Below are positions 49,959 to 58,292 of a DNA stretch of 64,000 nt, piece after piece (position 1 is the stretch's first letter; each line of letters begins with the position of its first letter). The notes beneath the pieces were generated by a model. The model was not told the origin of the DNA. It ran no database searches and saw only the letters and a program-made list of their open reading frames with translations. A program made the translations under genes and the position numbers. Origin of the DNA: UBA11524 sp965646445 (GTDB lineage Bacteria; Bacillota; Clostridia; Christensenellales; Aristaeellaceae); contig CBFFZW010000011.1 in assembly GCA_965646445.1 (NCBI GenBank), positions 1-64,000 on the forward strand. Reading direction: 5' to 3'.

Positions 49959-50837
49959 ATGGCAAAATACAAAGGAATGCTCGGCCGGCTGGCACTGCTG
50001 GCGGCCGCGCTGATCTGGGGCAGCTCCTTCTTCATCATGAAAAACGCGGTGGACGGCATCCCCGTGTTCATGCTGCTGGGCATCCGCTTCACCGTGGGCA
50101 GCGTGCTTCTGGCGCTGATGTTCACCTGGCGGCTGAAAGGTCTCAGCGGTCGGGTCGTTCGCCGGGGCGCGGTGCTGGGGGTGCTGCTGTTCCTGGCCTA
50201 CACCGCGCAGACCTTCGGCCTCAAGGGCACGACGCCGGGAAAGAACGCCTTCCTGACGGCGGTGTATTGCGTGCTGGTGCCCTTTGTGGCCTGGGCCGTC
50301 AGCCGCCGCCGTCCCACAGGATGGAACTGGCTGGCGGCGGTGCTGTGCCTGGGCGGCATCGGCCTGGTGAGCCTGGACGGCGACCTGTCCATCAACCAGG
50401 GGGACGCGCTGACGCTTCTGGGCGGCGTGTTTTACGCCCTGCACATGACTGCCGTCAGCCGCTTTGGCGAGGAGGAAGACCCCATCCTGCTGACGCTGGT
50501 GCAGTTCGCGGCCGCGGCGGTGTGCTGCTGGGCCCTGTCCCTGGCGACGGAGCGGATGACCGGCCCCTTCCCGGACAATGCCTGGCTGGAATTGGGGTAT
50601 CTGGCGGTGTTCGCCACCACGGCGGCGCTGCTTTTGCAGAATGTCGGCCAGAGCGTGACGCCCGCGGCCCCTGCCTCCATCCTGCTGAGCCTGGAAAGCG
50701 TCTTCGGCGTGTTGTTTTCCGTCCTGTTCTACGGCGAGGAGGTCACGCTGCGGCTGGGCATGGGCTTCGGGCTGATCTTCCTGGCGGTCATGGCCAGCGA
50801 GACGCAGTTCGCCTTCCTCCGGCGGAAGAGGGCGTAG
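49959..50837 (+). CDS. EamA/DMT-family transporter
   Basis: 292 residues with ten hydrophobic segments arranged as two EamA repeats: LAALIWGSSFFIMKNAVDGIPVFMLLGIRF opens the first, and GDALTLLGGVFYALHMTAVSRFG opens the second. The PAAPASILLSLESVFGVLFSVLFYGEEVTLRLGMGFGLIFLAV end is typical. DMT proteins move small metabolites or drugs, usually outward; the substrate cannot be told. GGAGG lies about eight bases before the ATG. Confidence 0.88.
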   Translation: MAKYKGMLGRLALLAAALIWGSSFFIMKNAVDGIPVFMLLGIRFTVGSVLLALMFTWRLKGLSGRVVRRGAVLGVLLFLAYTAQTFGLKGTTPGKNAFLTAVYCVLVPFVAWAVSRRRPTGWNWLAAVLCLGGIGLVSLDGDLSINQGDALTLLGGVFYALHMTAVSRFGEEEDPILLTLVQFAAAAVCCWALSLATERMTGPFPDNAWLELGYLAVFATTAALLLQNVGQSVTPAAPASILLSLESVFGVLFSVLFYGEEVTLRLGMGFGLIFLAVMASETQFAFLRRKRA

Positions 50838-50845
50838 CAGGCGGC

Positions 50846-50874
50846 TTGCAATTTCATTGGATCCGTGATAGGAT
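50846..50874 (+). promoter_or_regulatory. Promoter of the PlsC-like gene
   Basis: TTGCAA (50846-50851) and TAGGAT (50869-50874), spacer 17. It places transcription start after the GTG at 50865, so the ATG at 50904 is the better start. Confidence 0.6.
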
Positions 50875-50903
50875 ACGGCATCCCCTACGAAAGCGAGTGG
50901 ACG

Positions 50904-51578
50904 ATGGTGGGTAAGCTGTTTCAAAGCCTGGCATGGCTTGTGCGTACCTTTTCCCCGAAGATGGAGACCGTCTGGGCCGAGCCCTTCACCGGTGAGCCCT
51001 GCGTGTTTGTGTGCAACCATGTGGGCGCCATGGGCCCCATCGACATGGTGGCGAAGTTCCCCCTGCGGGAGAAATGTCTGGCCTGGTGCAACGAGGGCAT
51101 CATGAACCGTAAAACCTGCCCGGCCTATGTCCGCCAGGATTACTGGTGGGAGCCAGGCTGCAAATTGGAGCCCCTGTACAACGCGACCCTGCCCTACATC
51201 GCGGCGGCGATCCTTCCGCCGGTGCTCAAGAGCGCGCCCACCATCCCCGTTTACCACGACGCACGGGTGATGACCACCATGCGCGCCAGCCTCAAGCACC
51301 TGAAAAGCGGCGGCCATGTGGTGATTTTCCCGGAGCAGCCCAGCGGCCACGGCGAGCACCACGACTGGATCAACACCGGCTGGCTGCCCATCTGCACCAT
51401 GTATTACCGGGCGACGGGCGAGGCGCTGCGGCTGTACCCTGTCCATATCAACGTGAAGGAAAAGCGCTTTCAGGTGGCCGCGCCGGTGACGTTCGATCCA
51501 GGCCGGACGCTGGAGGAGCAGCAGCCGGAAATGGTGCGCATGCTGGCGGCAGGGCTGCGCGGGGAGGATGTTTCCTGA
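50904..51578 (+). CDS. PlsC-like acyltransferase family protein, atypical active site
   Basis: 224 residues. It resembles 1-acylglycerol-3-phosphate acyltransferases: PCVFVCNHVGAMGPIDMVAKFPLREK at the N-terminus, ASLKHLKSGGHVVIFPEQPSG in the middle and LRLYPVHINVKEKRFQV. The usual catalytic H-x4-D is not kept: after NH the nearest Asp is eight places on (H-x7-D). It may be inactive or act on an unusual substrate. The start codon is uncertain (GTG at 50865 or ATG at 50904); I chose ATG because of the promoter position. Confidence 0.65.
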   Translation: MVGKLFQSLAWLVRTFSPKMETVWAEPFTGEPCVFVCNHVGAMGPIDMVAKFPLREKCLAWCNEGIMNRKTCPAYVRQDYWWEPGCKLEPLYNATLPYIAAAILPPVLKSAPTIPVYHDARVMTTMRASLKHLKSGGHVVIFPEQPSGHGEHHDWINTGWLPICTMYYRATGEALRLYPVHINVKEKRFQVAAPVTFDPGRTLEEQQPEMVRMLAAGLRGEDVS

Positions 51579-51639
51579 GCAAGGCGGAAAAAAGATGGCA
51601 ATTTCATGTGAAAACCATCCAATTTGACCGTTTTCCCCC

Positions 51640-51668
51640 TTTTCAAATGGCGTCGATCGTTGTAAAAT
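51640..51668 (+). promoter_or_regulatory. Promoter of kduI-kduD
   Basis: TTTTCA (51640-51645) and TAAAAT (51663-51668), spacer 17. A TTGACC at 51624 lacks a well-spaced -10. Confidence 0.5.
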
Positions 51669-51716
51669 AGTCGTATAGTCGTGATCTGTGAGGACGCAAT
51701 CCGACTGTCAATGAAA

Positions 51717-51732
51717 TGTAAATGCTTACATA
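51717..51732. promoter_or_regulatory. Inverted repeat before kduI, candidate operator
   Basis: ATGTAA-ATGC-TTACAT: perfect 6 bp arms with a four-base centre, 18 bases before the kduI start and downstream of the promoter. It could bind a dimeric repressor and does not resemble the LacI sites further on. Confidence 0.45.
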
Positions 51733-51750
51733 GTGAAGGAGGAGAATCCC

Positions 51751-52581
51751 ATGGAGCTTCGTACAGCCGCTTCTCCCAGGGATGTCAAGACTTATGACAC
51801 CGCCCGACTGCGGGAGGAATTCCTGATTCCCGACCTGTTCCGCCCGGACGACATCAAGCTGGTATACAGCCATATCGACCGCATCATCACCGGCAGCGCC
51901 ACCCCTGTCGCCAAGGAATTGGTGCTGACGGCGGGGGAGGAGCTGCGGGCGGAATACTTCCTGCAGCGCCGGGAGATGGGCGTCATCAACATCGGCGGCG
52001 AGGGTACGGTGACGGTGGACGGCACGGCGTACACCCTGCGTCACAAGGACGGCCTGTACATCGGCCGCGGCAGCCGGGACATCTGCTTTGCCAGCGCCGA
52101 CAGCGCCAACCCCGCCAAGTTCTACCTGAACAGCTGTCCCGCCCACAAGGAATACCCCACCGTGTACATCCGCCCGGAGGACTGTGTGCGCGTGGAGCTG
52201 GGCAGCCTGGAGCAGTCCAACCACCGCACCATCTGCAAGTACATCCTGCCCGGCCAGGTGGAATCCTGCCAGCTGGTGATGGGCATGACCAAGCTGGAGC
52301 CCGGCAGCGTGTGGAACACCATGCCCTGCCACACCCATGACCGCCGCATGGAGGTGTACCTCTACTTCAACATGCCCGAGGACGCCTTCGTGATGCACTA
52401 CATGGGCGAGCCCCAGGAGACCCGCCACATCATCATGCGCAACGAGCAGGCCGTCATCAGCCCCTCGTGGAGCATTCACGCCGGCTCCGGCAGCCAGGCC
52501 TACACCTTCATCTGGGGCATGTGCGGCGAAAACCAGGACTTCGACGATATGGACGGCGTGGCCACCACGGACCTTCTGTAA
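51751..52581 (+). CDS. kduI: 5-dehydro-4-deoxy-D-glucuronate isomerase
   Basis: 276 residues, the family length. Features: the N-terminal RTAASPRDVKTYDTARLREEFL, KLVYSHIDRIITGSATP, REMGVINIGGEGTVTVDG, the zinc site in MPCHTHDRRMEVYLYF and the closing HAGSGSQAYTFIWGMCGENQDFDDMD. KduI interconverts 5-keto-4-deoxyuronate and 3-deoxy-D-glycero-2,5-hexodiulosonate during breakdown of pectin or glycosaminoglycan fragments. GGAGGAG supports the start. kduD follows 30 bases later. Confidence 0.96.
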   Translation: MELRTAASPRDVKTYDTARLREEFLIPDLFRPDDIKLVYSHIDRIITGSATPVAKELVLTAGEELRAEYFLQRREMGVINIGGEGTVTVDGTAYTLRHKDGLYIGRGSRDICFASADSANPAKFYLNSCPAHKEYPTVYIRPEDCVRVELGSLEQSNHRTICKYILPGQVESCQLVMGMTKLEPGSVWNTMPCHTHDRRMEVYLYFNMPEDAFVMHYMGEPQETRHIIMRNEQAVISPSWSIHAGSGSQAYTFIWGMCGENQDFDDMDGVATTDLL

Positions 52582-52611
52582 CGCATCACCATCTTGAAAG
52601 GAGCGATTCCC

Positions 52612-53406
52612 ATGAACAATCTCTTCTCCCTGGAGGGCAAGATTGCCCTGGTTACCGGCGCTTCCTACGGCATCGGCTTCGCCATCGCCACCGCCATGGC
52701 GGATGCCGGCGCGACCATCGTCTTCAACGACATCAAGCAGGAGCTGGTGGACAAGGGTCTGGCGGCCTACGCCGAAAAGGGCATCAAGGCCCATGGCTAT
52801 GTGGCGGACGTTACCGACGAGGACGCGGTGAACGCCCTGGTGGCCAGGATTGAGGCGGAGGTCGGCGTGATCGACATCCTGGTGAACAATGCGGGCATCA
52901 TCAAGCGCATCCCCATGTGCGAGATGACCGCCGCCCAGTTCCGTCAGGTCATCGACATCGACCTGAACGGCCCCTTCATCGTGTCGAAGGCTGTGATCCC
53001 CTCCATGATTAAGAAGGGCCACGGCAAAATCATCAACATCTGCTCCATGATGAGCGAGCTGGGCCGCGAGACGGTCTCCGCCTATGCCGCCGCCAAGGGC
53101 GGTCTGAAGATGCTGACCAAGAACATCTGCTCTGAGTACGGTCAGTACAATATCCAGTGCAACGGCATTGGCCCGGGCTACATCGCCACCCCGCAGACCG
53201 CGCCTCTGCGTGAGATTCAGCCTGACGGCAGCCGTCATCCCTTCGATCAGTTCATCATCGCCAAGACCCCCGCCGAGCGCTGGGGCAACGCGGAAGACCT
53301 GGGCGGCCCCGCCGTGTTCCTGGCCTCCGATGCCTCCAACTTCGTCAACGGCCACATCCTCTACGTTGACGGCGGCATCCTGGCGTACATCGGCAAGCAG
53401 CCCTGA
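52612..53406 (+). CDS. kduD: 2-dehydro-3-deoxy-D-gluconate 5-dehydrogenase (SDR)
   Basis: 264 residues, short-chain dehydrogenase. The cofactor loop is TGASYGIGFAIA; NNAG is at about residues 95-98; the catalytic Ser-Tyr-Lys lie in ICSMMSELGRETVSAYAAAKGGL; the C-terminus has VNGHILYVDGGI. Next to kduI it is best read as KduD, which reduces the hexodiulosonate to 2-keto-3-deoxygluconate. AAAGGAG precedes the start. A strong GAAA-loop terminator follows. Confidence 0.92.
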   Translation: MNNLFSLEGKIALVTGASYGIGFAIATAMADAGATIVFNDIKQELVDKGLAAYAEKGIKAHGYVADVTDEDAVNALVARIEAEVGVIDILVNNAGIIKRIPMCEMTAAQFRQVIDIDLNGPFIVSKAVIPSMIKKGHGKIINICSMMSELGRETVSAYAAAKGGLKMLTKNICSEYGQYNIQCNGIGPGYIATPQTAPLREIQPDGSRHPFDQFIIAKTPAERWGNAEDLGGPAVFLASDASNFVNGHILYVDGGILAYIGKQP

Positions 53407-53441
53407 ATTGGGTGGCATTAAAAAGCGCAAAGCTGCTATGA

Positions 53442-53471
53442 GCCGGACAGCGAAAGCTGTCCGGCCTTTTT
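53442..53471 (+). terminator. Terminator of kduI-kduD
   Basis: Perfect 10 bp stem GCCGGACAGC/GCTGTCCGGC with GAAA tetraloop, then CTTTTT. Confidence 0.92.
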
Positions 53472-53700
53472 GTGTTCCTTTCACGCGCTCGGCCATTGGT
53501 AGGAGATGATCTCATTTTTCGCAAAACAGGCATGGACGGGCGGAGAGCTTCCGCAACGGTATTTTGTTCATCCTGCACAGAATACGCAAAAGAAACGTGA
53601 AACAGCTGCCGTCATCAAGGGAAAAACCATGGTGAAACTGGAAAAAGACAACCGAAAACCACACAACGAAGAAAATTTTTAGAAAAATGCAATTACCCTA

Positions 53701-53729
53701 TTTACAAAATAGCCAAAGCGTATTATAAT
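53701..53729 (+). promoter_or_regulatory. Promoter of lacI
   Basis: TTTACA (53701-53706) and perfect TATAAT (53724-53729), spacer 17. The region 53475-53700 is AT-rich and shows nothing else definite. Confidence 0.8.
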
Positions 53730-53741
53730 AAGCCCATCAAA

Positions 53742-53755
53742 CAAAAACGTTTTCG
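53742..53755. promoter_or_regulatory. LacI-type operator before lacI
   Basis: CAAAAACGTTTTCG, one base from the perfect palindrome found before the ABC operon. It lies just after the expected start of transcription, so the regulator probably represses itself. Confidence 0.7.
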
Positions 53756-53804
53756 GAGCAGCGGCGGCAATGCCGTCAATACGGGTGAGGGGAGGCTGGT
53801 TGGT

Positions 53805-54845
53805 ATGGCGGCTTCAATCCAGGACGTGGCCAAGCTGGCCGGCGTGGCCATCGGGACAGTCTCCCGGGCCTTCAACGATTACCCCGACATCCGCCCGGAA
53901 ACCAAGCAGCGCATTGTCGAGGCTGCCCGGACGCTGGGGTATACCCCCAACATCAGCGCCCGGAACCTGTCCGCCAAGAAGCCGCCCAACATTGGCCTGA
54001 TTGTATCCGGCCTGCTGGAGGGCAACAGCAAGGACAACCTGGTTTATCTGATTCTCCAGGGCGTGCTGTCCTACACCAAGGCCAAGGGCCTTGAATTGGC
54101 CCTGTACACCACCGACTCCAAGGAGCAGCGCAGGCGCAGCTACACCGAGTTCTGCGCGGGGCACAGCATTTCCGGCACCATCCTCAGCGGCATCACCACT
54201 GATGACGCCTATTTCGAGGAGCTGATGAACTCCGGCATTCCCACCGTCGCCCTGGATGTGCCGATCCATGGCCAGCGCGTGGGTTGGATTTCCATCGACA
54301 ACCGTGCCGCGGCCCGCGAGGCGATGGCGTACCTGCTCTCCCTGGGGCATCGGCGGATTCTGGTGGTATCCGGCAAGAAGAACGCCCATGTCAGCGATGT
54401 GCGCGCCCAGGGCGTGCGGGAAGCGCTGGAGGCCGAGGGCCTGGTGGCCCAGGAGTACGACCTGATCCATGGCGATTTCAGCGAGGAACTGGCCTACGAG
54501 CGGGTGAAGGCGCGGCTGCGCGGCAGCGCGGGGAGGCCCAGCGCGATTTTCTGCTTCAGCGACATCATGGCCATGGGGGCCATGCGGGCCGTGCGGGAAG
54601 TCGGGCTGCGGATTCCCGAGGACATCTCGGTGATGGGCTTTGACGGGCTGAGCCTGGGTGAATTGACTGTGCCGCCGCTGACCACCGTGGCCCAGGATAT
54701 GCGCGCCATGGGGTGGGAGGCGGCCCGGATGCTGCACGGCATCATGGAGCATCGCGAGAAGGGCGGCTACACCATTTTGCCCCATCAGCTGCTGCTGCGG
54801 GAAACCGTTTCCCCGGTGGAAGTCGGGAAAAGCGCGGCTGGGTAA
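53805..54845 (+). CDS. LacI-family transcriptional regulator
   Basis: 346 residues. The helix-turn-helix and hinge lie at residues 1-60 (SIQDVAKLAGVAIGTVSRAFNDYPDIRPETKQRIVEAARTLGYTPNISARNLSAK). The sugar-binding core has IGLIVSGLLEG, GTILSGITTDD, VGWISIDNRAAAREAMAYLLSLGHRRILVVSG and IFCFSDIMAMGAMRAVRE. The CG-centred A/T palindromes around the gene fit LacI operators. It likely senses a sugar taken up by the ABC importer next to it and controls that operon. GGAGG precedes the ATG. Confidence 0.93.
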   Translation: MAASIQDVAKLAGVAIGTVSRAFNDYPDIRPETKQRIVEAARTLGYTPNISARNLSAKKPPNIGLIVSGLLEGNSKDNLVYLILQGVLSYTKAKGLELALYTTDSKEQRRRSYTEFCAGHSISGTILSGITTDDAYFEELMNSGIPTVALDVPIHGQRVGWISIDNRAAAREAMAYLLSLGHRRILVVSGKKNAHVSDVRAQGVREALEAEGLVAQEYDLIHGDFSEELAYERVKARLRGSAGRPSAIFCFSDIMAMGAMRAVREVGLRIPEDISVMGFDGLSLGELTVPPLTTVAQDMRAMGWEAARMLHGIMEHREKGGYTILPHQLLLRETVSPVEVGKSAAG

Positions 54846-54859
54846 TTTCTTTTTCGGTG

Positions 54860-54877
54860 TTCAAAAACGTTTTTGAA
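54860..54877. promoter_or_regulatory. LacI-type operator 1 before the sugar ABC operon
   Basis: TTCAAAAACGTTTTTGAA, a perfect 18 bp palindrome, 55 bases before the binding-protein start. Confidence 0.85.
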
Positions 54878-54889
54878 TCCTATAGGAAT

Positions 54890-54903
54890 CGGAAACGTTT
54901 TTA
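54890..54903. promoter_or_regulatory. LacI-type operator 2 before the sugar ABC operon
   Basis: CGGAAACGTTTTTA, a weaker half-conserved site 28 bases centre to centre from operator 1. Two sites so close allow cooperative binding. Confidence 0.65.
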
Positions 54904-54932
54904 GAATAATAAACAATCAAGGAGGCTTCCCC

Positions 54933-56189
54933 ATGAAGAAATGGTTGGCTCTGGTTCTGGCTCTGACGATGCTGTGCGGTATGTTCGCCGTGGCCGGCGC
55001 GGAGGGTGAAAAGACCATCATCCGTGTGACCTGGTGGGGCGACGAGATCAAGGACAGCGCTGAAATGCAGATGGTGAATAAGTTTAACGCCGAGCACAGC
55101 GACATTGAGATCAAGGTCGATATGGTGCCTGGCGACGGCTACGGCGACCGTCTGCTGACCTCCTTCTCCTCCGGCGAGGGCTATGACATCTTCGCTTCCG
55201 GCGAGGGCGACTTCTACAAGTGGGTCGGCGCCGGCCTGCCCCTGTCTCTGAACGATCTGATTGCCAATGATCCCGACTGGAACAACGAGATGAACGAGTC
55301 CATCTACAACTTCGGCAACATTGGCGGCAACCAGTACTACCTGGTGCGTGACTACAACCCCCTGTGCATCTTCTACAACAAGGACGTGTTCGACAAGTAC
55401 GGCGTGGCCTATCCCACCGATGACTGGACCTGGGACGACGCCATTGAGGCCGCCAAGAAGCTGACCGTGAAGAAGGACGACGGCACCTATGAGTGCTTCG
55501 GCTTCAACGCCCAGAGCTGGGAGTATGCCGCGCTGACCTACCTGACCTCCAAGGGCCTGGACATCGTCAACGAGGACTGCACCTCCGTGGAAGGCTTCCT
55601 GAACAGCCCCGAGATGGCCGCCGCGCTGACCGAGTATGTGGGCTTCTCCGTGGGTGACGACCGCATCTCTCCCGACGCCGCCGACCAGTCCACCTTCGGT
55701 TCCGCCAGCGCCATGCTGATTAACGGCAACCTGGCCATGACCATCTCCGGCGCCTGGGACAAGGACGTGTTCGAGGATTCCGGCGTGAACTACGGCACCA
55801 GCGTTGTGCCCGGCAACCACCAGTCCTACCTGTGCGCCTCCGCCTTCGCCATCAGCAAGAACTGCAAGAACCCCGAGGCTGCCTGGGAGGTCATCAAGGC
55901 CCTGACCGGCACCGAGTGCGCCGAGCTGCGCGTGGCCGTCAACAAGGACGTGCTGCCCACCGTGGACAGCCTGCTGGAGCCCCTGAAGGAGTCCTATGGC
56001 GAGCGCAACATGGGCATCCTGAACGCGCTGGACAACGCCATTCAGCCTGCCGGCCTGCGCGGCGCCATCGGCGGCCCCGCCGTGTCCGCCTTCCGCACCG
56101 CCTTCGAGCGCATCCAGTTCAACGATGGTACCGTTGAGGACATCCTGAACGACGCTGTGGCAGAGGTGGCTGAGGCCATGGCCGAGTAA
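54933..56189 (+). CDS. Sugar ABC transporter substrate-binding protein
   Basis: 418 residues. Signal peptide MKKWLALVLALTMLCGMFAVAGA-EG, then a family 1 solute-binding fold: IIRVTWWGDEIKDSAEMQMVNKFNAEHSDIEIKV, DIFASGEGDFYKWV, NPLCIFYNKDVFDKYGVAYPTDDWTWDDAIEAAKKL and SASAMLINGNLAMTISGAW. The only Cys in the signal lies after Leu and does not form a lipobox. GGAGG precedes the start. It is the first gene of the LacI-controlled operon and its cargo is presumably an alpha-glucoside, judged from the enzymes downstream. Confidence 0.93.
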   Translation: MKKWLALVLALTMLCGMFAVAGAEGEKTIIRVTWWGDEIKDSAEMQMVNKFNAEHSDIEIKVDMVPGDGYGDRLLTSFSSGEGYDIFASGEGDFYKWVGAGLPLSLNDLIANDPDWNNEMNESIYNFGNIGGNQYYLVRDYNPLCIFYNKDVFDKYGVAYPTDDWTWDDAIEAAKKLTVKKDDGTYECFGFNAQSWEYAALTYLTSKGLDIVNEDCTSVEGFLNSPEMAAALTEYVGFSVGDDRISPDAADQSTFGSASAMLINGNLAMTISGAWDKDVFEDSGVNYGTSVVPGNHQSYLCASAFAISKNCKNPEAAWEVIKALTGTECAELRVAVNKDVLPTVDSLLEPLKESYGERNMGILNALDNAIQPAGLRGAIGGPAVSAFRTAFERIQFNDGTVEDILNDAVAEVAEAMAE

Positions 56190-56220
56190 CCCGTCCGGGA
56201 CGTTGCCGAGTGATCCACGT

Positions 56221-56262
56221 CGGGCCAGAACAGTCGATGGGCTGGTTCTGGCCCGGCTTTTC
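56221..56262 (+). terminator. Partial terminator after the binding-protein gene
   Basis: Perfect 11 bp stem CGGGCCAGAAC/GTTCTGGCCCG followed by GCTTTTCTG. Probably lowers expression of the permeases relative to the binding protein. Confidence 0.75.
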
Positions 56263-56349
56263 TGTTGAGAACAAATTGATCCGGCGCAGACACGGCGGGC
56301 TGTGCCGACGGCGAAAGCGCCAGGCGCGGGATCAGAAGGAGGAAAACGC

Positions 56350-57279
56350 ATGTCAACGGTCAAACATGCCGGGAGGGCGCCCATGACCAACCTGGAGAGG
56401 CGGCAGAATCGCTACGGCTACGGCTTCATCATGCTCTGGCTGATCGGCCTGTTCGCCTTTACGCTGATTCCCATGGCATTCTCCCTGGTGCTGTCCTTCT
56501 GCAAGTGGGATATTGTGACGGGCCTGAATACCATTGAGTTCATCGGCGGCCAGAACTTCACCAAGATTTTCAGCGACAAGAAGTTTTACAAGGCGCTGGA
56601 GGTCACCTTCAAGTTCTGCCTGATCTCCATTCCCTTCTACCAGATCGCTTCCCTGATGATCGCCATGCTGCTGAACATGCGCATCAGGTTCATGCGTACC
56701 TTCCGGCTGATCTTCTTCCTGCCCTCCATCATCCCCACGGTCGCGTCCTCCATGATCTGGATGCAGATGCTGGGCAAGGAAGGCTTGATTAACCAGGGCC
56801 TGAAGCTGCTGGGCATCACCGGTCCCGCGTGGCTCAATACGCCTCAAACGGCCCTTTACGGACTGATTTTGATGGGCGTGTGGGGCATCGGCAACACGAT
56901 GATTATCTACCTTTCCGGCCTGCAGGGGGTGGGGGAGGAGCTCTACGAGGCGTCCTCCATCGACGGCGCCAACGCCTTCCAGCGCTTCTTCAAGATCACC
57001 CTGCCCATGATCTCGCCCACCATCTTCTTCAATGTGGTGATGGCCGTCATCAGCTCCTTCCAGTACTTTACCCAGGCCTTCGTCATGACCGAGGGCGGCC
57101 CGCTGAACTCCACCTTGTTCTACAACCTGTACCTGTATACCAAGGCCTACAAGGAGCTCAAGATGGGCTATGCCTCCGCCCTGGCGTGGATCATGTTCAT
57201 CATCATCATGTTCTTTACCATGCTGGTGATGAAGTCCTCCAGCTTCTGGGTGTACTATTCCAACGACGATAAGATTTGA
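56350..57279 (+). CDS. Sugar ABC transporter permease (MalF/UgpA type)
   Basis: 309 residues, six membrane helices. The EAA loop is YEASSIDGANAFQRFFKITLPMISP at about residues 205-229. The RYGYGFIMLWLIGLFAFTLIPMAFSLVLSF start is typical of carbohydrate CUT1 permeases. GGAGGA precedes the ATG at 56350. No ATPase gene is in the operon within the window; CUT1 systems often share an MsmX-like ATPase encoded elsewhere. Confidence 0.92.
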   Translation: MSTVKHAGRAPMTNLERRQNRYGYGFIMLWLIGLFAFTLIPMAFSLVLSFCKWDIVTGLNTIEFIGGQNFTKIFSDKKFYKALEVTFKFCLISIPFYQIASLMIAMLLNMRIRFMRTFRLIFFLPSIIPTVASSMIWMQMLGKEGLINQGLKLLGITGPAWLNTPQTALYGLILMGVWGIGNTMIIYLSGLQGVGEELYEASSIDGANAFQRFFKITLPMISPTIFFNVVMAVISSFQYFTQAFVMTEGGPLNSTLFYNLYLYTKAYKELKMGYASALAWIMFIIIMFFTMLVMKSSSFWVYYSNDDKI

Positions 57280-57298
57280 CGGAAGGAGGAGACGGTCA

Positions 57299-58150
57299 AT
57301 GACAGCCATTTCCAAGAAAGCCAGCCTGCCGACGAGGATCGGCCGGGGCGTAACGATGCTGTTCCTCTTTGGCCTGAGCATCGTGGTGCTGATTCCTTTG
57401 GTGTGGACCATCTGCATGGCGCTGAAGCCTGACGGCGAGGTTTACACCAACAATTTCTTCCCCACGGTGCTCCAATGGGGCAATTTCTATAAGGCCGTAA
57501 CGGATATTGACTTCTTCCGCTACCTGCTCAACACGCTGATTGTGGTCATCCCCAACGTGGTGGGTCAGGTGATGAGCTGCTCCCTGGTGGCCTACGGCTT
57601 CTCCCGGTATGAGTTCAGGGGCAAGCGCGTGTGGTTCCTGATCCTGCTGGCCACGATGATGATCCCCGGCCAGATCACCATGATTCCACAGTTCCTGCTT
57701 TATCGTCAGCTGGGCTGGGTCAACACCTACCTGCCCCTGACGGTGCCCGCCTTCTTTGCCACCAGCGGCTACAACGTCTTCCTCATGCGCTCCTACATGA
57801 GCGGCATCCCCAAAGACTTTGACGAGGCCGCCACCATCGACGGTGCGGGCCCCATCCGCAGCTTCACCCAGATCATGCTGCCCATGTGCAAGCCGGTGAT
57901 GACCGCCATCTGCGTGTTCACCTTCATGGGCACCTGGAACGACTTCAACGGCCCCCTGATCTATCTCTACGATGCGAACAAGTATACCCTATCCCTGGGC
58001 CTGAGCTTCTTCAAGGGCCTATATACCAGCAAGTGGAACCTGCTGATGGCCGCCACCGTGCTGGTGATGCTGCCCATCCTGGTGCTGTTCTTCATCGCGC
58101 AGGATTACATTATCGACGGCATTTCCATTTCCAGCGGCACCAAGGGCTGA
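57299..58150 (+). CDS. Sugar ABC transporter permease (MalG/UgpE type)
   Basis: 283 residues with six membrane helices and the EAA loop FDEAATIDGAGPIRSFTQIMLPMCKPV. The N-terminal VLIPLVWTICMALKPDGEVY and the IIDGISISSGTKG end are usual for CUT1 second permeases. It starts 19 bases after the first permease, after GGAGGAG. Confidence 0.93.
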   Translation: MTAISKKASLPTRIGRGVTMLFLFGLSIVVLIPLVWTICMALKPDGEVYTNNFFPTVLQWGNFYKAVTDIDFFRYLLNTLIVVIPNVVGQVMSCSLVAYGFSRYEFRGKRVWFLILLATMMIPGQITMIPQFLLYRQLGWVNTYLPLTVPAFFATSGYNVFLMRSYMSGIPKDFDEAATIDGAGPIRSFTQIMLPMCKPVMTAICVFTFMGTWNDFNGPLIYLYDANKYTLSLGLSFFKGLYTSKWNLLMAATVLVMLPILVLFFIAQDYIIDGISISSGTKG

Positions 58151-58292
58151 TCTTTTTTGCTGCACCCGGAAGGATTTTGGGAGAAGCGCTCGAATTGTTT
58201 CCGGTGCTTCTCCCGGCATCCCTGGGCGGGAAGCGCCGCGAGATGAAAGACACCGCTTATGTCCCAACGATATTGGTAGGAGTGGTTATACG

